Below, piece after piece: positions 55,956 to 64,000 of a stretch of DNA of 64,000 nt (positions are counted from its first letter, which is position 1; the number at the start of each line of letters is the position of its first letter). The translations under genes were made by a program, and so were the position numbers. Source of the DNA: Vibrio tubiashii (GTDB taxonomy: Bacteria > Pseudomonadota > Gammaproteobacteria > Enterobacterales > Vibrionaceae); assembly GCF_028551255.1 (NCBI RefSeq), contig NZ_CP117029.1, positions 2,294,001-2,358,000 of the forward strand, written 5' to 3'. Below the pieces are notes generated by a model. The model saw nothing but the letters and a program-made list of their open reading frames with translations, was not told the DNA's origin and did not search any database.

Positions 55956-57617
55956 TTACTTGTAAACAATCTCACCTGATGGTGCGTATTTGTTCACGTC
56001 GATTGGGCTGTTTGACTCTAAGTACTCTTTTAGTACTTCTGCATCAACGAAACCAGTGTTAACAAAGCCTGGGTGACCCATTAGTTTAGGGTAGCCGTCA
56101 CCGCCTGATGCGTTGAAGCTAGGCACTGTAAAGCGGTAAGTTTCGTCTAGGCGAAGTTGTTTGCCACCGATGAACACGTTTGAAACTTTACCATCAGCAA
56201 CTGTCATCGAGATACCTGCGAACTGAGCGTATGCACCAGAGTCTACCGGCTTAGTTGCAACAACGTTTAGGTAATCCATCACTTCTTGACCAGACATGTC
56301 TGTGTAAGTCAGGATATTGCCAAATGGTTGTACCGTCAGTACGTCTTTGTATGTCACTTCACCCGCAGCGATAGAATCACGCACACCACCAGAGTTCATT
56401 ACAGCAAAGTCAGCTTTCGCGCGCTCCATATGAGCCGTTGCGATTAGACGACCTAGGTTAGTCTGTTGGAAACGAACTACGTTACGGTCACCTTCCAGCT
56501 TGCCGTTAGTTTCAGCAATCTTAACGTCTAGCTGCGCTTTACCTTTTTCTTGGTAAGGGCGTAAGAACTCTAGCAGTTCTGTATCTTCTGCGATCTCATC
56601 TTCGATAAGAACACGCTGCTTCTTACCGTCAATTTTAACCTTCTTCTTCAGGTTAACTGGGATTAGGTCGTAGCTCACCATTTGTAGCTCGCCGTTACGG
56701 AATTCGTAATCAGCACGGCCTACATATTTACCCCACTCGTGCGCCTGAACAATGTAGGTGCCGTTTTGTAGGTCTGGCTTACACTCATCAGAAGGCTTGA
56801 AGTTTTTCTTAACAACGTTTGGCGCTTCCATACATACAGGTTCTTGCGAGTGACCACCAACGATCATATCTAGAGAACCTTCATCTAGGTAACGAGCTAG
56901 TGCTACATCACCAGGTGCGTTTACGCCACGCTTACCATCTTCGTAGTGACCCATGTGAGTAACCGCGAAGATAAGATCTGGTTTTTCAGTTTTCTCAAGC
57001 TCAGCGATTAGCTGCTTCGCTTCTTCTTTAGGGTCACGGAAATCGATGCCACCGATAAATTCTGGGTTACCGATTTTCTGCGTATCTTCTGTCGTTAGAC
57101 CGATAACAGCAACTTTAATACCCTGTAGGTCAAACATCTCGTAAGCCTGGAACATACGCTCGCCAGTCTCTTTGTCGTAGATGTTTGCAGAAAGCATTGG
57201 GAAATTCGCCCACTCTTTCTGTTTCATCAGAACTTCAAGAGGGTTATCAAACTCGTGGTTACCAAGTGCCATAGCATCGTAACCAATTTTGCTCATGCCT
57301 TTGAAATCTGGTTCAGCATCTTGTAGATCTGACTCTGGAACACCAGTGTTGATGTCACCACCAGATAGCAGTAGCGAGCTACCACCTTCTGCAGCAATCT
57401 CTGCGCGAAGCTCATCAATCAGTGTTTTACGAGCAGCCATGCCGTACTCGCCGTATTTGTTCTGCCAGAAGCGACCGTGGTGGTCGTTAGTATGTAGAAC
57501 AGTCAACTTATAAGTTTTGTCTGCTTCCCACTCGTGTTGTGGTGCCGTTGCACAACCAGCTAGAGTTGCCAGGATAGCTGCGCTAATAGCGCTTTTTACG
57601 ATCAGGCCTTGCTTCAT
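55956..57617 (-). CDS. nutA: Surface lipoprotein 5'-nucleotidase (NutA/UshA family)
   Basis: 553 residues from ATG at 57617 (AAGG seven bases upstream). Lipobox LAGC near residue 21 predicts a lipoprotein, as with the V. parahaemolyticus Cl-dependent 5'-nucleotidase. A calcineurin-like metal domain (about 38-330) has VLHTNDHHGRF, GGDINTG, GNHEFD and GGHSQE. A C-terminal nucleotide-binding domain (about 360-550) has NSGGVRDSI and FNASGGDGYP. It dephosphorylates external nucleotides so nucleosides can be taken up. A PurR box lies about 230 bases upstream. Confidence 0.94.
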   Translation of the reverse strand: MKQGLIVKSAISAAILATLAGCATAPQHEWEADKTYKLTVLHTNDHHGRFWQNKYGEYGMAARKTLIDELRAEIAAEGGSSLLLSGGDINTGVPESDLQDAEPDFKGMSKIGYDAMALGNHEFDNPLEVLMKQKEWANFPMLSANIYDKETGERMFQAYEMFDLQGIKVAVIGLTTEDTQKIGNPEFIGGIDFRDPKEEAKQLIAELEKTEKPDLIFAVTHMGHYEDGKRGVNAPGDVALARYLDEGSLDMIVGGHSQEPVCMEAPNVVKKNFKPSDECKPDLQNGTYIVQAHEWGKYVGRADYEFRNGELQMVSYDLIPVNLKKKVKIDGKKQRVLIEDEIAEDTELLEFLRPYQEKGKAQLDVKIAETNGKLEGDRNVVRFQQTNLGRLIATAHMERAKADFAVMNSGGVRDSIAAGEVTYKDVLTVQPFGNILTYTDMSGQEVMDYLNVVATKPVDSGAYAQFAGISMTVADGKVSNVFIGGKQLRLDETYRFTVPSFNASGGDGYPKLMGHPGFVNTGFVDAEVLKEYLESNSPIDVNKYAPSGEIVYK

Positions 57618-57848
57618 TGTCATACCTTTTGAACTTTTAGGGGTTTCCACTGCTTTTTTATACTGCTCTCTGTGAATAGACAGACTTGGAAAATAACAGG
57701 CTGAGAGAGCAGTAAAACTTGAACTAGTTTAAATTAAGGTGACGAAAGTGACACTTGAATTTCATATTTATGATGACTAGATCACTCTTAATAACTATTA
57801 ATCATGTAATAAATGCTCAGAATTACACAGGCGCAAATATAAGATCAC

Positions 57849-57864
57849 AAGCAAACGTTTGTCT
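57849..57864. promoter_or_regulatory. PurR box upstream of nutA
   Basis: AAGCAAACGTTTGTCT shares the core GCAAACGTTTG of the PurR consensus and resembles the box at uraA. Confidence 0.65.
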
Positions 57865-57963
57865 GAGATAAACAACGTTTTAGACGCTATTGTGACTTAG
57901 GTTATTTAATCAACATAAAAGGCGAACTTCGCGAATATTAACAACCGAACGCGACCAGTTTTC

Positions 57964-57978
57964 GTTATGTTATAACAA
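57964..57978. promoter_or_regulatory. Repeated dyad upstream of nutA, copy 1
   Basis: GTTATGTTATAACAA, with inverted arms GTTAT/ATAAC around GTT. The same 15 bp recurs 109 bp to the right. Confidence 0.5.
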
Positions 57979-58070
57979 AACAAATACCGGAAATTTAATA
58001 TGGGAATGGCAACAAGATGTGATTTTTTATTGAATGACCAAGATCTAATTGTGCAGATAATTGTTATGTT

Positions 58071-58087
58071 ATAACAATCAAATTTGT
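58071..58087. promoter_or_regulatory. Repeated dyad upstream of nutA, copy 2
   Basis: TTGTTAT-GTT-ATAACAA, perfect 7-bp arms. It contains the exact 15-mer of copy 1. Regulator unknown. Confidence 0.5.
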
Positions 58088-58145
58088 CTGGTTATATTTG
58101 GATTGTCGTTAGTTAAGTAAGATTTATTAATTGATGAAAAATCGA

Positions 58146-58173
58146 GTAAAAAAGCCAGCAAATTAGCTGGCTT
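58146..58173 (-). terminator. Terminator after kdsA
   Basis: Stem AAGCCAGC/GCTGGCTT (58152-58159/58166-58173) then T6 on the minus strand. It ends the hemA-kdsA operon. Confidence 0.88.
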
Positions 58174-58194
58174 GTTTAAATTCAATATTGAGCA

Positions 58195-59067
<873 letters not shown>

Positions 59068-59092
59068 TCATGCCAGCTCCTAAGAGATGGGC

Positions 59093-59914
59093 TTAATGTA
59101 AGGTTACCTGAGTTTCACTCATGGCGTTGACTTGATTTTTGAGCAGCTCTGCCGCTGGGTCATCAGGGCATTGGTCGATAAAATACTGATAATCACTCAA
59201 TGCAATTTGATGACAATCAAGCTGCTGATAAATAAATCCACGATCGCGAATTTCATACGGGTCATCAGGGACGAAGGTCAGCGCAAGATCGGTACACTTT
59301 AACGCCAAAGTATAGCGTTCTTCTCGCAGCAGAGCACTTTTCAGTAAGGCTAACCATCGGCCAATAACCGTTGGGTTGTCCGTCTCTAGTAGGTGCTTCG
59401 ATTCTAACTTAGCAAGCGGGCCTTTATGGCCAATTAACCAAGCACCGAGCGTATGCTCTGTCACATACTCCCCATTGAACGGATTAATGTACAGCGGCTT
59501 TTCACCATACCACTCAAGCTTCACAAGAAACTGAGTTGGGAAAGTCACCCCTACCAGAGGAAAGCCGAGTTTACGGGCAATATAGAGTAAAATTGCCCCT
59601 AAGCTGACGGGAATGCCTTTACGAGTTTCAAGTACTTTATCGACAAAACCATTTTCTGAATGGAAATAGCTTTCTCTATCCCCTTGGAATCCCCACTCGT
59701 AATAGAAGAGACGCAATAGGGATTCAAAGCGCTGCTTGTCGTTCACTTCATTAACCAGAGCAAGTTCAGCTTCTTGAACCAGTCGACTTAACTCTGCTTC
59801 TGCCCAATGGACTTGGGTTTGAGGATTGATCGCTTTATTTAATGCTAGTGCGCCTTCAGCAAGCTCCATCGCATCAAAATCTTCATCAAATAACTCAAGC
59901 ATATGGGTTGTCAT
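59093..59914 (-). CDS. sirB1: SirB1 family protein (transglutaminase-like/TPR)
   Basis: About 273 residues; ATG at 59914 chosen (GAGG two bases upstream), with ATG at 59902 as an alternative. The N-terminal two thirds are a transglutaminase-like fold (YYEWGFQGDRESYFHSENGFVDKVLETRKGIPVSLGAILLYIARKLG) and the C-terminal part carries TPR-like repeats. Biochemical role unknown. The gene order prfA-prmC-sirB2-sirB1-kdsA is conserved in enterics and vibrios. Confidence 0.88.
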   Translation of the reverse strand: MTTHMLELFDEDFDAMELAEGALALNKAINPQTQVHWAEAELSRLVQEAELALVNEVNDKQRFESLLRLFYYEWGFQGDRESYFHSENGFVDKVLETRKGIPVSLGAILLYIARKLGFPLVGVTFPTQFLVKLEWYGEKPLYINPFNGEYVTEHTLGAWLIGHKGPLAKLESKHLLETDNPTVIGRWLALLKSALLREERYTLALKCTDLALTFVPDDPYEIRDRGFIYQQLDCHQIALSDYQYFIDQCPDDPAAELLKNQVNAMSETQVTLH

Positions 59915-59935
59915 AACCTCGTTAACCAAAAAATA

Positions 59936-60319
59936 TTATCCAAAGAACATCGGCGTCTTAGTGACAGCAACTTTACCCGCCATCGCTAGCCATCCTAATG
60001 CACCAAAGAATGAGAAGGTTCTTAGCAGCTTATTCTTACCAAGTTTTAAGGCGAAGAAACCAAGTGCGATGTAGGCCAAAACACAAGTGATCTTTTCCGT
60101 CAGCCAAGGTGCGGCTGGGGTAAATGGAATAAAACCAGTAATGAAGATCAGGCCAATACCTGACAACAGTAAGCACGTATCATTAATGTGCGGGAATACT
60201 TTGAAGAACTTCTTTTCTAACAGTTGTGAATTCGCCATCATCATGGCAAATCGTACCGATAATAATGTAGCGCTGATGGCGATAGTGAGCAGGTGAAAAT
60301 GTTTTAAACCTTCGTACAT
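59936..60319 (-). CDS. sirB2: SirB2 family membrane protein
   Basis: 127 residues with four membrane helices (about 8-26, 44-62, 73-92, 100-120). Matches the SirB (YchQ) family by pattern (KHFHLLTIAISATLLSVRF and LLSGIGLIFITGFIPF). Function unknown. Located between prmC and sirB1. Confidence 0.9.
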   Translation of the reverse strand: MYEGLKHFHLLTIAISATLLSVRFAMMMANSQLLEKKFFKVFPHINDTCLLLSGIGLIFITGFIPFTPAAPWLTEKITCVLAYIALGFFALKLGKNKLLRTFSFFGALGWLAMAGKVAVTKTPMFFG

Positions 60320-60336
60320 TGATAGTCTCTCTTACT

Positions 60337-61191
60337 TCAGTGGTGGTATTGGCCGATAGTTACTCGGTCGTTGTCACCATAGTCCTTGTAGGTTTCCACT
60401 TGGTCGTAGCCAAGTGATAATAATAAGTTCCTTACCGCCTCACCCTGTTCAAAGCCATGCTCGAACATCAGCCACCCCTCATTGATGAGATAGGATCTCG
60501 CTTGTGTTGCGATGTGTCTGATGTCTGCGAGACCTTTCTCTTCAGCCACCAAAGCACTTAACGGTTCAAAGCGCACATCTCCTTGAGTCAGATGTGGATC
60601 TTCTTTCTCAATATAAGGAGGGTTAGATACAATCAGAGCAAACTCTGTGCCACTCGGAATAGGCTCAAACCAACTGCCCGCTAAGAATTGGGTATTGGTT
60701 AAATTAAGGGCTGTCGCATTAGATTGAGCGAGTTGCTGGGCATCCGTTTTGAGGTCTATACCCCAAACTTTCCTGCTTGGCAGCTCTGAGGCTAACGCCA
60801 AAGCAATCGCACCAGTCCCTGTCCCTAAATCGAGAATATCTCCCTGATTTGATGACGATTTATCCAAAGCAACTTCGACTAAGCGCTCTGTATCTGGTCT
60901 TGGGATTAGTGTCGTCGGCGAGACTTTTAGCGGCAATGACCAAAACTCTCGTTCACCCGTGATGTAGGCAATCGGTTCGCCACTTAATCTGCGCTGCAAT
61001 AGATTTTGGAAATCACTGAGCTGCTCAGCCTCAAGAATTTTGTCAGGCCAAGTCAACAGAAACGAACGGGGTTTATCTAAGGCGTGGCAAAGTAGCACCG
61101 CGGCATCAAGAGAGGGCGAATCACTGCCACTCTCCTGAAGTTGCTGTACGGCCTTTTTTAGTGTGCTTTCAACACTGTTGTCAGCCGACAT
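60337..61191 (-). CDS. prmC: Release-factor glutamine methyltransferase PrmC (HemK)
   Basis: 284 residues; methylates the GGQ glutamine of RF1 and RF2 using S-adenosylmethionine. N-terminal helical domain (about 1-75), SAM-binding DLGTGTGAIALALA (about 118) and the catalytic NPPY in IVSNPPYIEKED (about 188). It follows prfA, which encodes one of its substrates, after four bases. Confidence 0.97.
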   Translation of the reverse strand: MSADNSVESTLKKAVQQLQESGSDSPSLDAAVLLCHALDKPRSFLLTWPDKILEAEQLSDFQNLLQRRLSGEPIAYITGEREFWSLPLKVSPTTLIPRPDTERLVEVALDKSSSNQGDILDLGTGTGAIALALASELPSRKVWGIDLKTDAQQLAQSNATALNLTNTQFLAGSWFEPIPSGTEFALIVSNPPYIEKEDPHLTQGDVRFEPLSALVAEEKGLADIRHIATQARSYLINEGWLMFEHGFEQGEAVRNLLLSLGYDQVETYKDYGDNDRVTIGQYHH

Positions 61192-61195
61192 GGGT

Positions 61196-62284
61196 TTAGT
61201 TGTTCTCTGCTAGCGCAGCTAACTGATCTGCTTGGTGTTCCTGAATAACCGGATCAATCAAGCTTGCTACCTCACCTTCCATCACTTCGTTTAGACGATA
61301 GATGGTTAAGTTAATACGGTGGTCTGAAACACGGCCTTGAGGGTAGTTATAGGTACGAATACGGTCACTACGGTCACCAGAACCTAGAAGGTTACGACGT
61401 GTATCTGACTCTTCAGCCGCGCGCTTCGCTTCTTCTGCTTGAATAATTCGAGCCGCAAGAACAGCCATCGCCTTTGCTTTGTTCTTATGCTGTGAACGTT
61501 CGTCCTGACACTCAACTACCGTACCTGTTGGTAAGTGAGTAATACGAATTGCTGAGTCCGTGGTGTTAACGTGCTGACCGCCCGCACCTGATGCACGGAA
61601 AGTATCGATCTTAAGGTCTGCCGCTTTGATTTCTGGGATTTCCGCTTCTGGAATCTCTGCCATAACCGCTACAGTACATGCAGAAGTATGAACACGGCCT
61701 TGCGATTCTGTTGCTGGAACACGTTGCACACGGTGACCGCCTGACTCAAACTTCAATACCCCATATGCGCCATCACCAGAGACTTTTGCGATCATCTCTT
61801 TATAACCGCCATGCTCTGCTTCATTTGAAGACATCACTTCTACGCGCCAACCTTTCTTTTCAGCAAACTTGCTGTACATGCGGAACAGGTCGCCGGCGAA
61901 GATACCCGCTTCGTCACCACCCGCACCCGCGCGGATTTCTAGGAAACAGTTGCGGTCATCATTAGGATCTTTAGGTAGCAGTAAGATTTGCAGTTCGTCA
62001 TTTAGACGCTCAATCGTCTCTTTCGCTTCTTTGATCTCTTCCTGAGCCATTTCGCGCATTTCTTCGTCATCTTCTTTTGCCATCTCTTCAGCAGCGACCA
62101 GATCTTCTTGGGCTTGCTGATAAGCTTGGAAACACTTAGTGACTTCCTCTAGCTGAGAGTACTCTTTTGATAACGCGCGGAATTTATCTTGGTCACCGAT
62201 CACATCAGGATCGCCAAGTAGATGTTGAACTTCTTCGTAACGCTCAACCAGGGTTTCTAGCTTAGTTAAAATAGAGGCTTTCAT
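61196..62284 (-). CDS. prfA: Peptide chain release factor 1
   Basis: 362 residues. The catalytic loop GGQ is in [18 protein letters not shown] (about 235) and the stop-codon recognition motif P-A-T in [15 protein letters not shown] (about 190) marks RF1 (UAA/UAG). The N-terminal domain is helical and acidic. Co-transcribed with hemA and prmC. Confidence 0.98.
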   Translation of the reverse strand: MKASILTKLETLVERYEEVQHLLGDPDVIGDQDKFRALSKEYSQLEEVTKCFQAYQQAQEDLVAAEEMAKEDDEEMREMAQEEIKEAKETIERLNDELQILLLPKDPNDDRNCFLEIRAGAGGDEAGIFAGDLFRMYSKFAEKKGWRVEVMSSNEAEHGGYKEMIAKVSGDGAYGVLKFESGGHRVQRVPATESQGRVHTSACTVAVMAEIPEAEIPEIKAADLKIDTFRASGAGGQHVNTTDSAIRITHLPTGTVVECQDERSQHKNKAKAMAVLAARIIQAEEAKRAAEESDTRRNLLGSGDRSDRIRTYNYPQGRVSDHRINLTIYRLNEVMEGEVASLIDPVIQEHQADQLAALAENN

Positions 62285-62330
62285 AGTTTTCTTTAACTCA
62301 GGGGTCTAATGAAGTCTGTCACTCTTATAC

Positions 62331-63587
62331 CTAAGAATGATCAAGACCTAAACTTTGTCTAATTGTAGCCAGCCTTGCAGGCTCGCCTTTCTCGGCAGCA
62401 CTTTGTAGTGCGCGGGTTGGCGCATGAATCAACTTGTTAGTTAATTTATTACTCAGCTCTAGCAGAACCTTTTCTGCATCCGCACCCGCTGCGAGAGACT
62501 GTAAACTTTTATTGAGAAGCTCTTCTCGAATGTCGTTCGCTGACTGACGGTACTCTCGAATACTGTCTACAGCTTGTAGAGAACGCATCCACGACATAAA
62601 TGCCGCACTTTCTTCACTGACGATCGCTTCCGCTTGAATCGCTTCGATTTTTCTCTGCTCCATGTTGCTATCAACAATAGTTTGCAGGTCATCAACAGAG
62701 TAAAGGTAAGCGTCATTTAGCTCACCCACTTGCGATTCAATATCACGAGGGACAGCAATGTCGACCAACAGCATAGGTTGGAAACGACGCGCTTTTAATG
62801 CCGTTTCGACCATCCCTTTACCAATAATAGGCAGCGGGCTGGCAGTTGAACTGATCACGATATCTGCACGAGGGAGATGCTCAGGAATCTCAGGTAAACC
62901 AATAATTTCAGCGCCAAACTGCTCGGCCAAAGGAAGCGCGCGCTCCTTAGTACGGTTTGCAACGATCATCTTGCTACAACCGTTGCCCGCTAAGTGCTTA
63001 GCTACCAGTTCAATGGTTTCACCTGCGCCAACCAGTAACACTGTCGACTTCTCTAGCGATTCAAAAATATGCTTTGCGAGAGTACATGCTGCATAAGCAA
63101 CAGAAACAGCGTTACCACCAATGTCTGTCTCAGTACGAACTCGCTTAGCAACCGAGAAAGCTTTTTGAAACAGCTTCTCCATTGCCGCATCCACTGCTTT
63201 ACTCTCTCTTGAGTCAGAATAGGCTTGTTTCACCTGTCCTAAGATTTGAGGCTCACCCAGTACCAAAGAATCCAAGCCACACGAGACTCGCATTAGATGA
63301 CGAATCGCAGCTTGCTCTTCATGGATATAAAGGCTGGGTTTAAGATCTTCAGGACTAACTTGATGAAACTGACTTAACCAATCAATGATTTTGCTCTTGC
63401 CACCACTTTTCACATCGCAATAGATTTCGGTGCGATTACATGTAGAAACAATCACACTTCCATTTACGTTTTGGTTTTGGCCGAGCTGGTCTAACGCTTC
63501 AGGTAACTTTTCCGGACCAAACGCGACTTTTTCACGAAGTTCGACTGAGGCCGTATTATGGTTGATACCTATAGCAAGCAAAGACAT
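62331..63587 (-). CDS. hemA: Glutamyl-tRNA reductase
   Basis: 418 residues from ATG at 63587 ([20 protein letters not shown], matching E. coli HemA); a longer reading to 63614 would add a polar extension. The active-site Cys is in [11 protein letters not shown] (about residue 50), NADPH-binding [14 protein letters not shown] (about 190), and a C-terminal helical dimerisation domain. First step of tetrapyrrole synthesis. First gene of its operon, divergent from lolB. Confidence 0.97.
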   Translation of the reverse strand: MSLLAIGINHNTASVELREKVAFGPEKLPEALDQLGQNQNVNGSVIVSTCNRTEIYCDVKSGGKSKIIDWLSQFHQVSPEDLKPSLYIHEEQAAIRHLMRVSCGLDSLVLGEPQILGQVKQAYSDSRESKAVDAAMEKLFQKAFSVAKRVRTETDIGGNAVSVAYAACTLAKHIFESLEKSTVLLVGAGETIELVAKHLAGNGCSKMIVANRTKERALPLAEQFGAEIIGLPEIPEHLPRADIVISSTASPLPIIGKGMVETALKARRFQPMLLVDIAVPRDIESQVGELNDAYLYSVDDLQTIVDSNMEQRKIEAIQAEAIVSEESAAFMSWMRSLQAVDSIREYRQSANDIREELLNKSLQSLAAGADAEKVLLELSNKLTNKLIHAPTRALQSAAEKGEPARLATIRQSLGLDHS

Positions 63588-63748
63588 GTATCGTTGGTTC
63601 TCTGAATCAGACAATGGACAAATAAGGTCGGAATTTTACTTGATGCCCCCGTTTATTGAAAGGGGAATCAGGATATGTTTTCTTGAGTTCGTGATTTCAA
63701 TGATATAGTGAGCAGATACTTTGGCTAAAACTGGATAAATAATCAGCA

Positions 63749-64000
63749 ATGGTGAAACATTTTCGATCTATTTTTCTCTTGCTCGTCGGCACACTGTTTT
63801 TACATGGTTGTGCAACCATTGACAGTACCACTAATGTCGAGTGGCAAACTCATCAACAACGCTTAGCCACCATTCAAGATTATCGAGCCAATGGCAAACT
63901 CGGCTACATTGCCCCAGAGCAAAGACAGTCACTTAACTTCCAATGGGCTCACTCACCGACATTAACCCATTTACGAATGACCACCTTTCTTGGTCAAACC
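63749..64000 (+). CDS. lolB: Outer-membrane lipoprotein localisation factor LolB (3' end outside window)
   Basis: 84 codons are visible. The N-terminus is a lipoprotein signal with lipobox LHGC (about residue 23), followed by WQTHQQRLATIQDYRANGKLGYI, typical of LolB. LolB receives lipoproteins from LolA and inserts them into the outer membrane. The position divergent from hemA is conserved in gammaproteobacteria. Confidence 0.93.
   Translation, partial: MVKHFRSIFLLLVGTLFLHGCATIDSTTNVEWQTHQQRLATIQDYRANGKLGYIAPEQRQSLNFQWAHSPTLTHLRMTTFLGQT

Larger units (their letters stand above)
57618..58145. other. Long AT-rich upstream region of nutA, no gene
   Basis: About 530 bases between nutA and kdsA without a supportable gene on either strand. 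It holds a PurR box (57849-57864) and two copies of a 15-bp dyad (57964-57978 and 58073-58087), so it is probably an extended regulatory region for nutA. Confidence 0.6.

Overview
This window is chromosomal DNA from a Vibrio (gammaproteobacteria). The strongest evidence is synteny: uvrB, the small RNA qrr1, luxO, luxU, yvcK and moaA-moaE form one block, and MotY (sodium-type flagellar motor) is divergent from rnt. A full Rnf/Rsx operon and hemA-prfA-prmC-sirB2-sirB1-kdsA next to lolB also fit. I cannot name the species. Most of the window is core genome; accessory-looking material is limited to one ABC importer operon and several intergenic repeats.

Layout. 1-7.3 kb: a partial secreted protein, asmA, udk, apbC/mrp and metG. 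7.4-10 kb: an unknown membrane-anchored protein behind a sigma-54-like promoter, a DUF1456 protein and udp. 10-15.8 kb: zntA with a MerR-type promoter overlapping the end of a MATE exporter gene, a CBS-domain protein, a small NrtS-like membrane protein and a PAS-GGDEF cyclase. 15.8-19.8 kb: moaABCDE with a probable molybdenum-cofactor riboswitch, then yvcK. 19.8-24.3 kb: luxU, luxO, qrr1 (LuxO box and sigma-54 promoter) and uvrB (LexA box, DnaA boxes upstream).

24.3-31 kb: tRNA-Asn followed by three tandem units of about 120 bp. Each later unit carries a decayed tRNA 3' end, and every unit has a terminator and a second hairpin; the stems vary in a compensatory way. Next is a GntR/UTRA regulator divergent from a coupled operon with a periplasmic binding protein, a phosphodiesterase-like enzyme, two permeases, an ATPase and a HAD phosphatase. 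A 16-bp operator-like sequence lies at both translation starts.

31-38.5 kb: rsxABCDGE, nth and gloA; RsxC has a long Ala/Lys repeat tail. 38.5-45.8 kb: a Fur-box gene, a MITE-like element, motY/rnt, a Na+/H+ antiporter, bamC-dapA and gcvR-bcp. 45.8-55.4 kb: a chemoreceptor, a PerM-like permease with a TusA-like protein, the bepA operon, a DUF2066 protein, uraA with a PurR box, then a 14-copy heptamer repeat and a cluster of short palindromes. 55.4-64 kb: ybaK, a nutA-type 5'-nucleotidase with a PurR box, the kdsA-hemA block and the start of lolB.

The best leads are the tRNA-Asn-derived terminator array with compensatory stems, the phosphodiester-type uptake operon with its paired operators, and the unknown gene under a sigma-54-like promoter. 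Sites were found by eye; no searches or folding programs were run.
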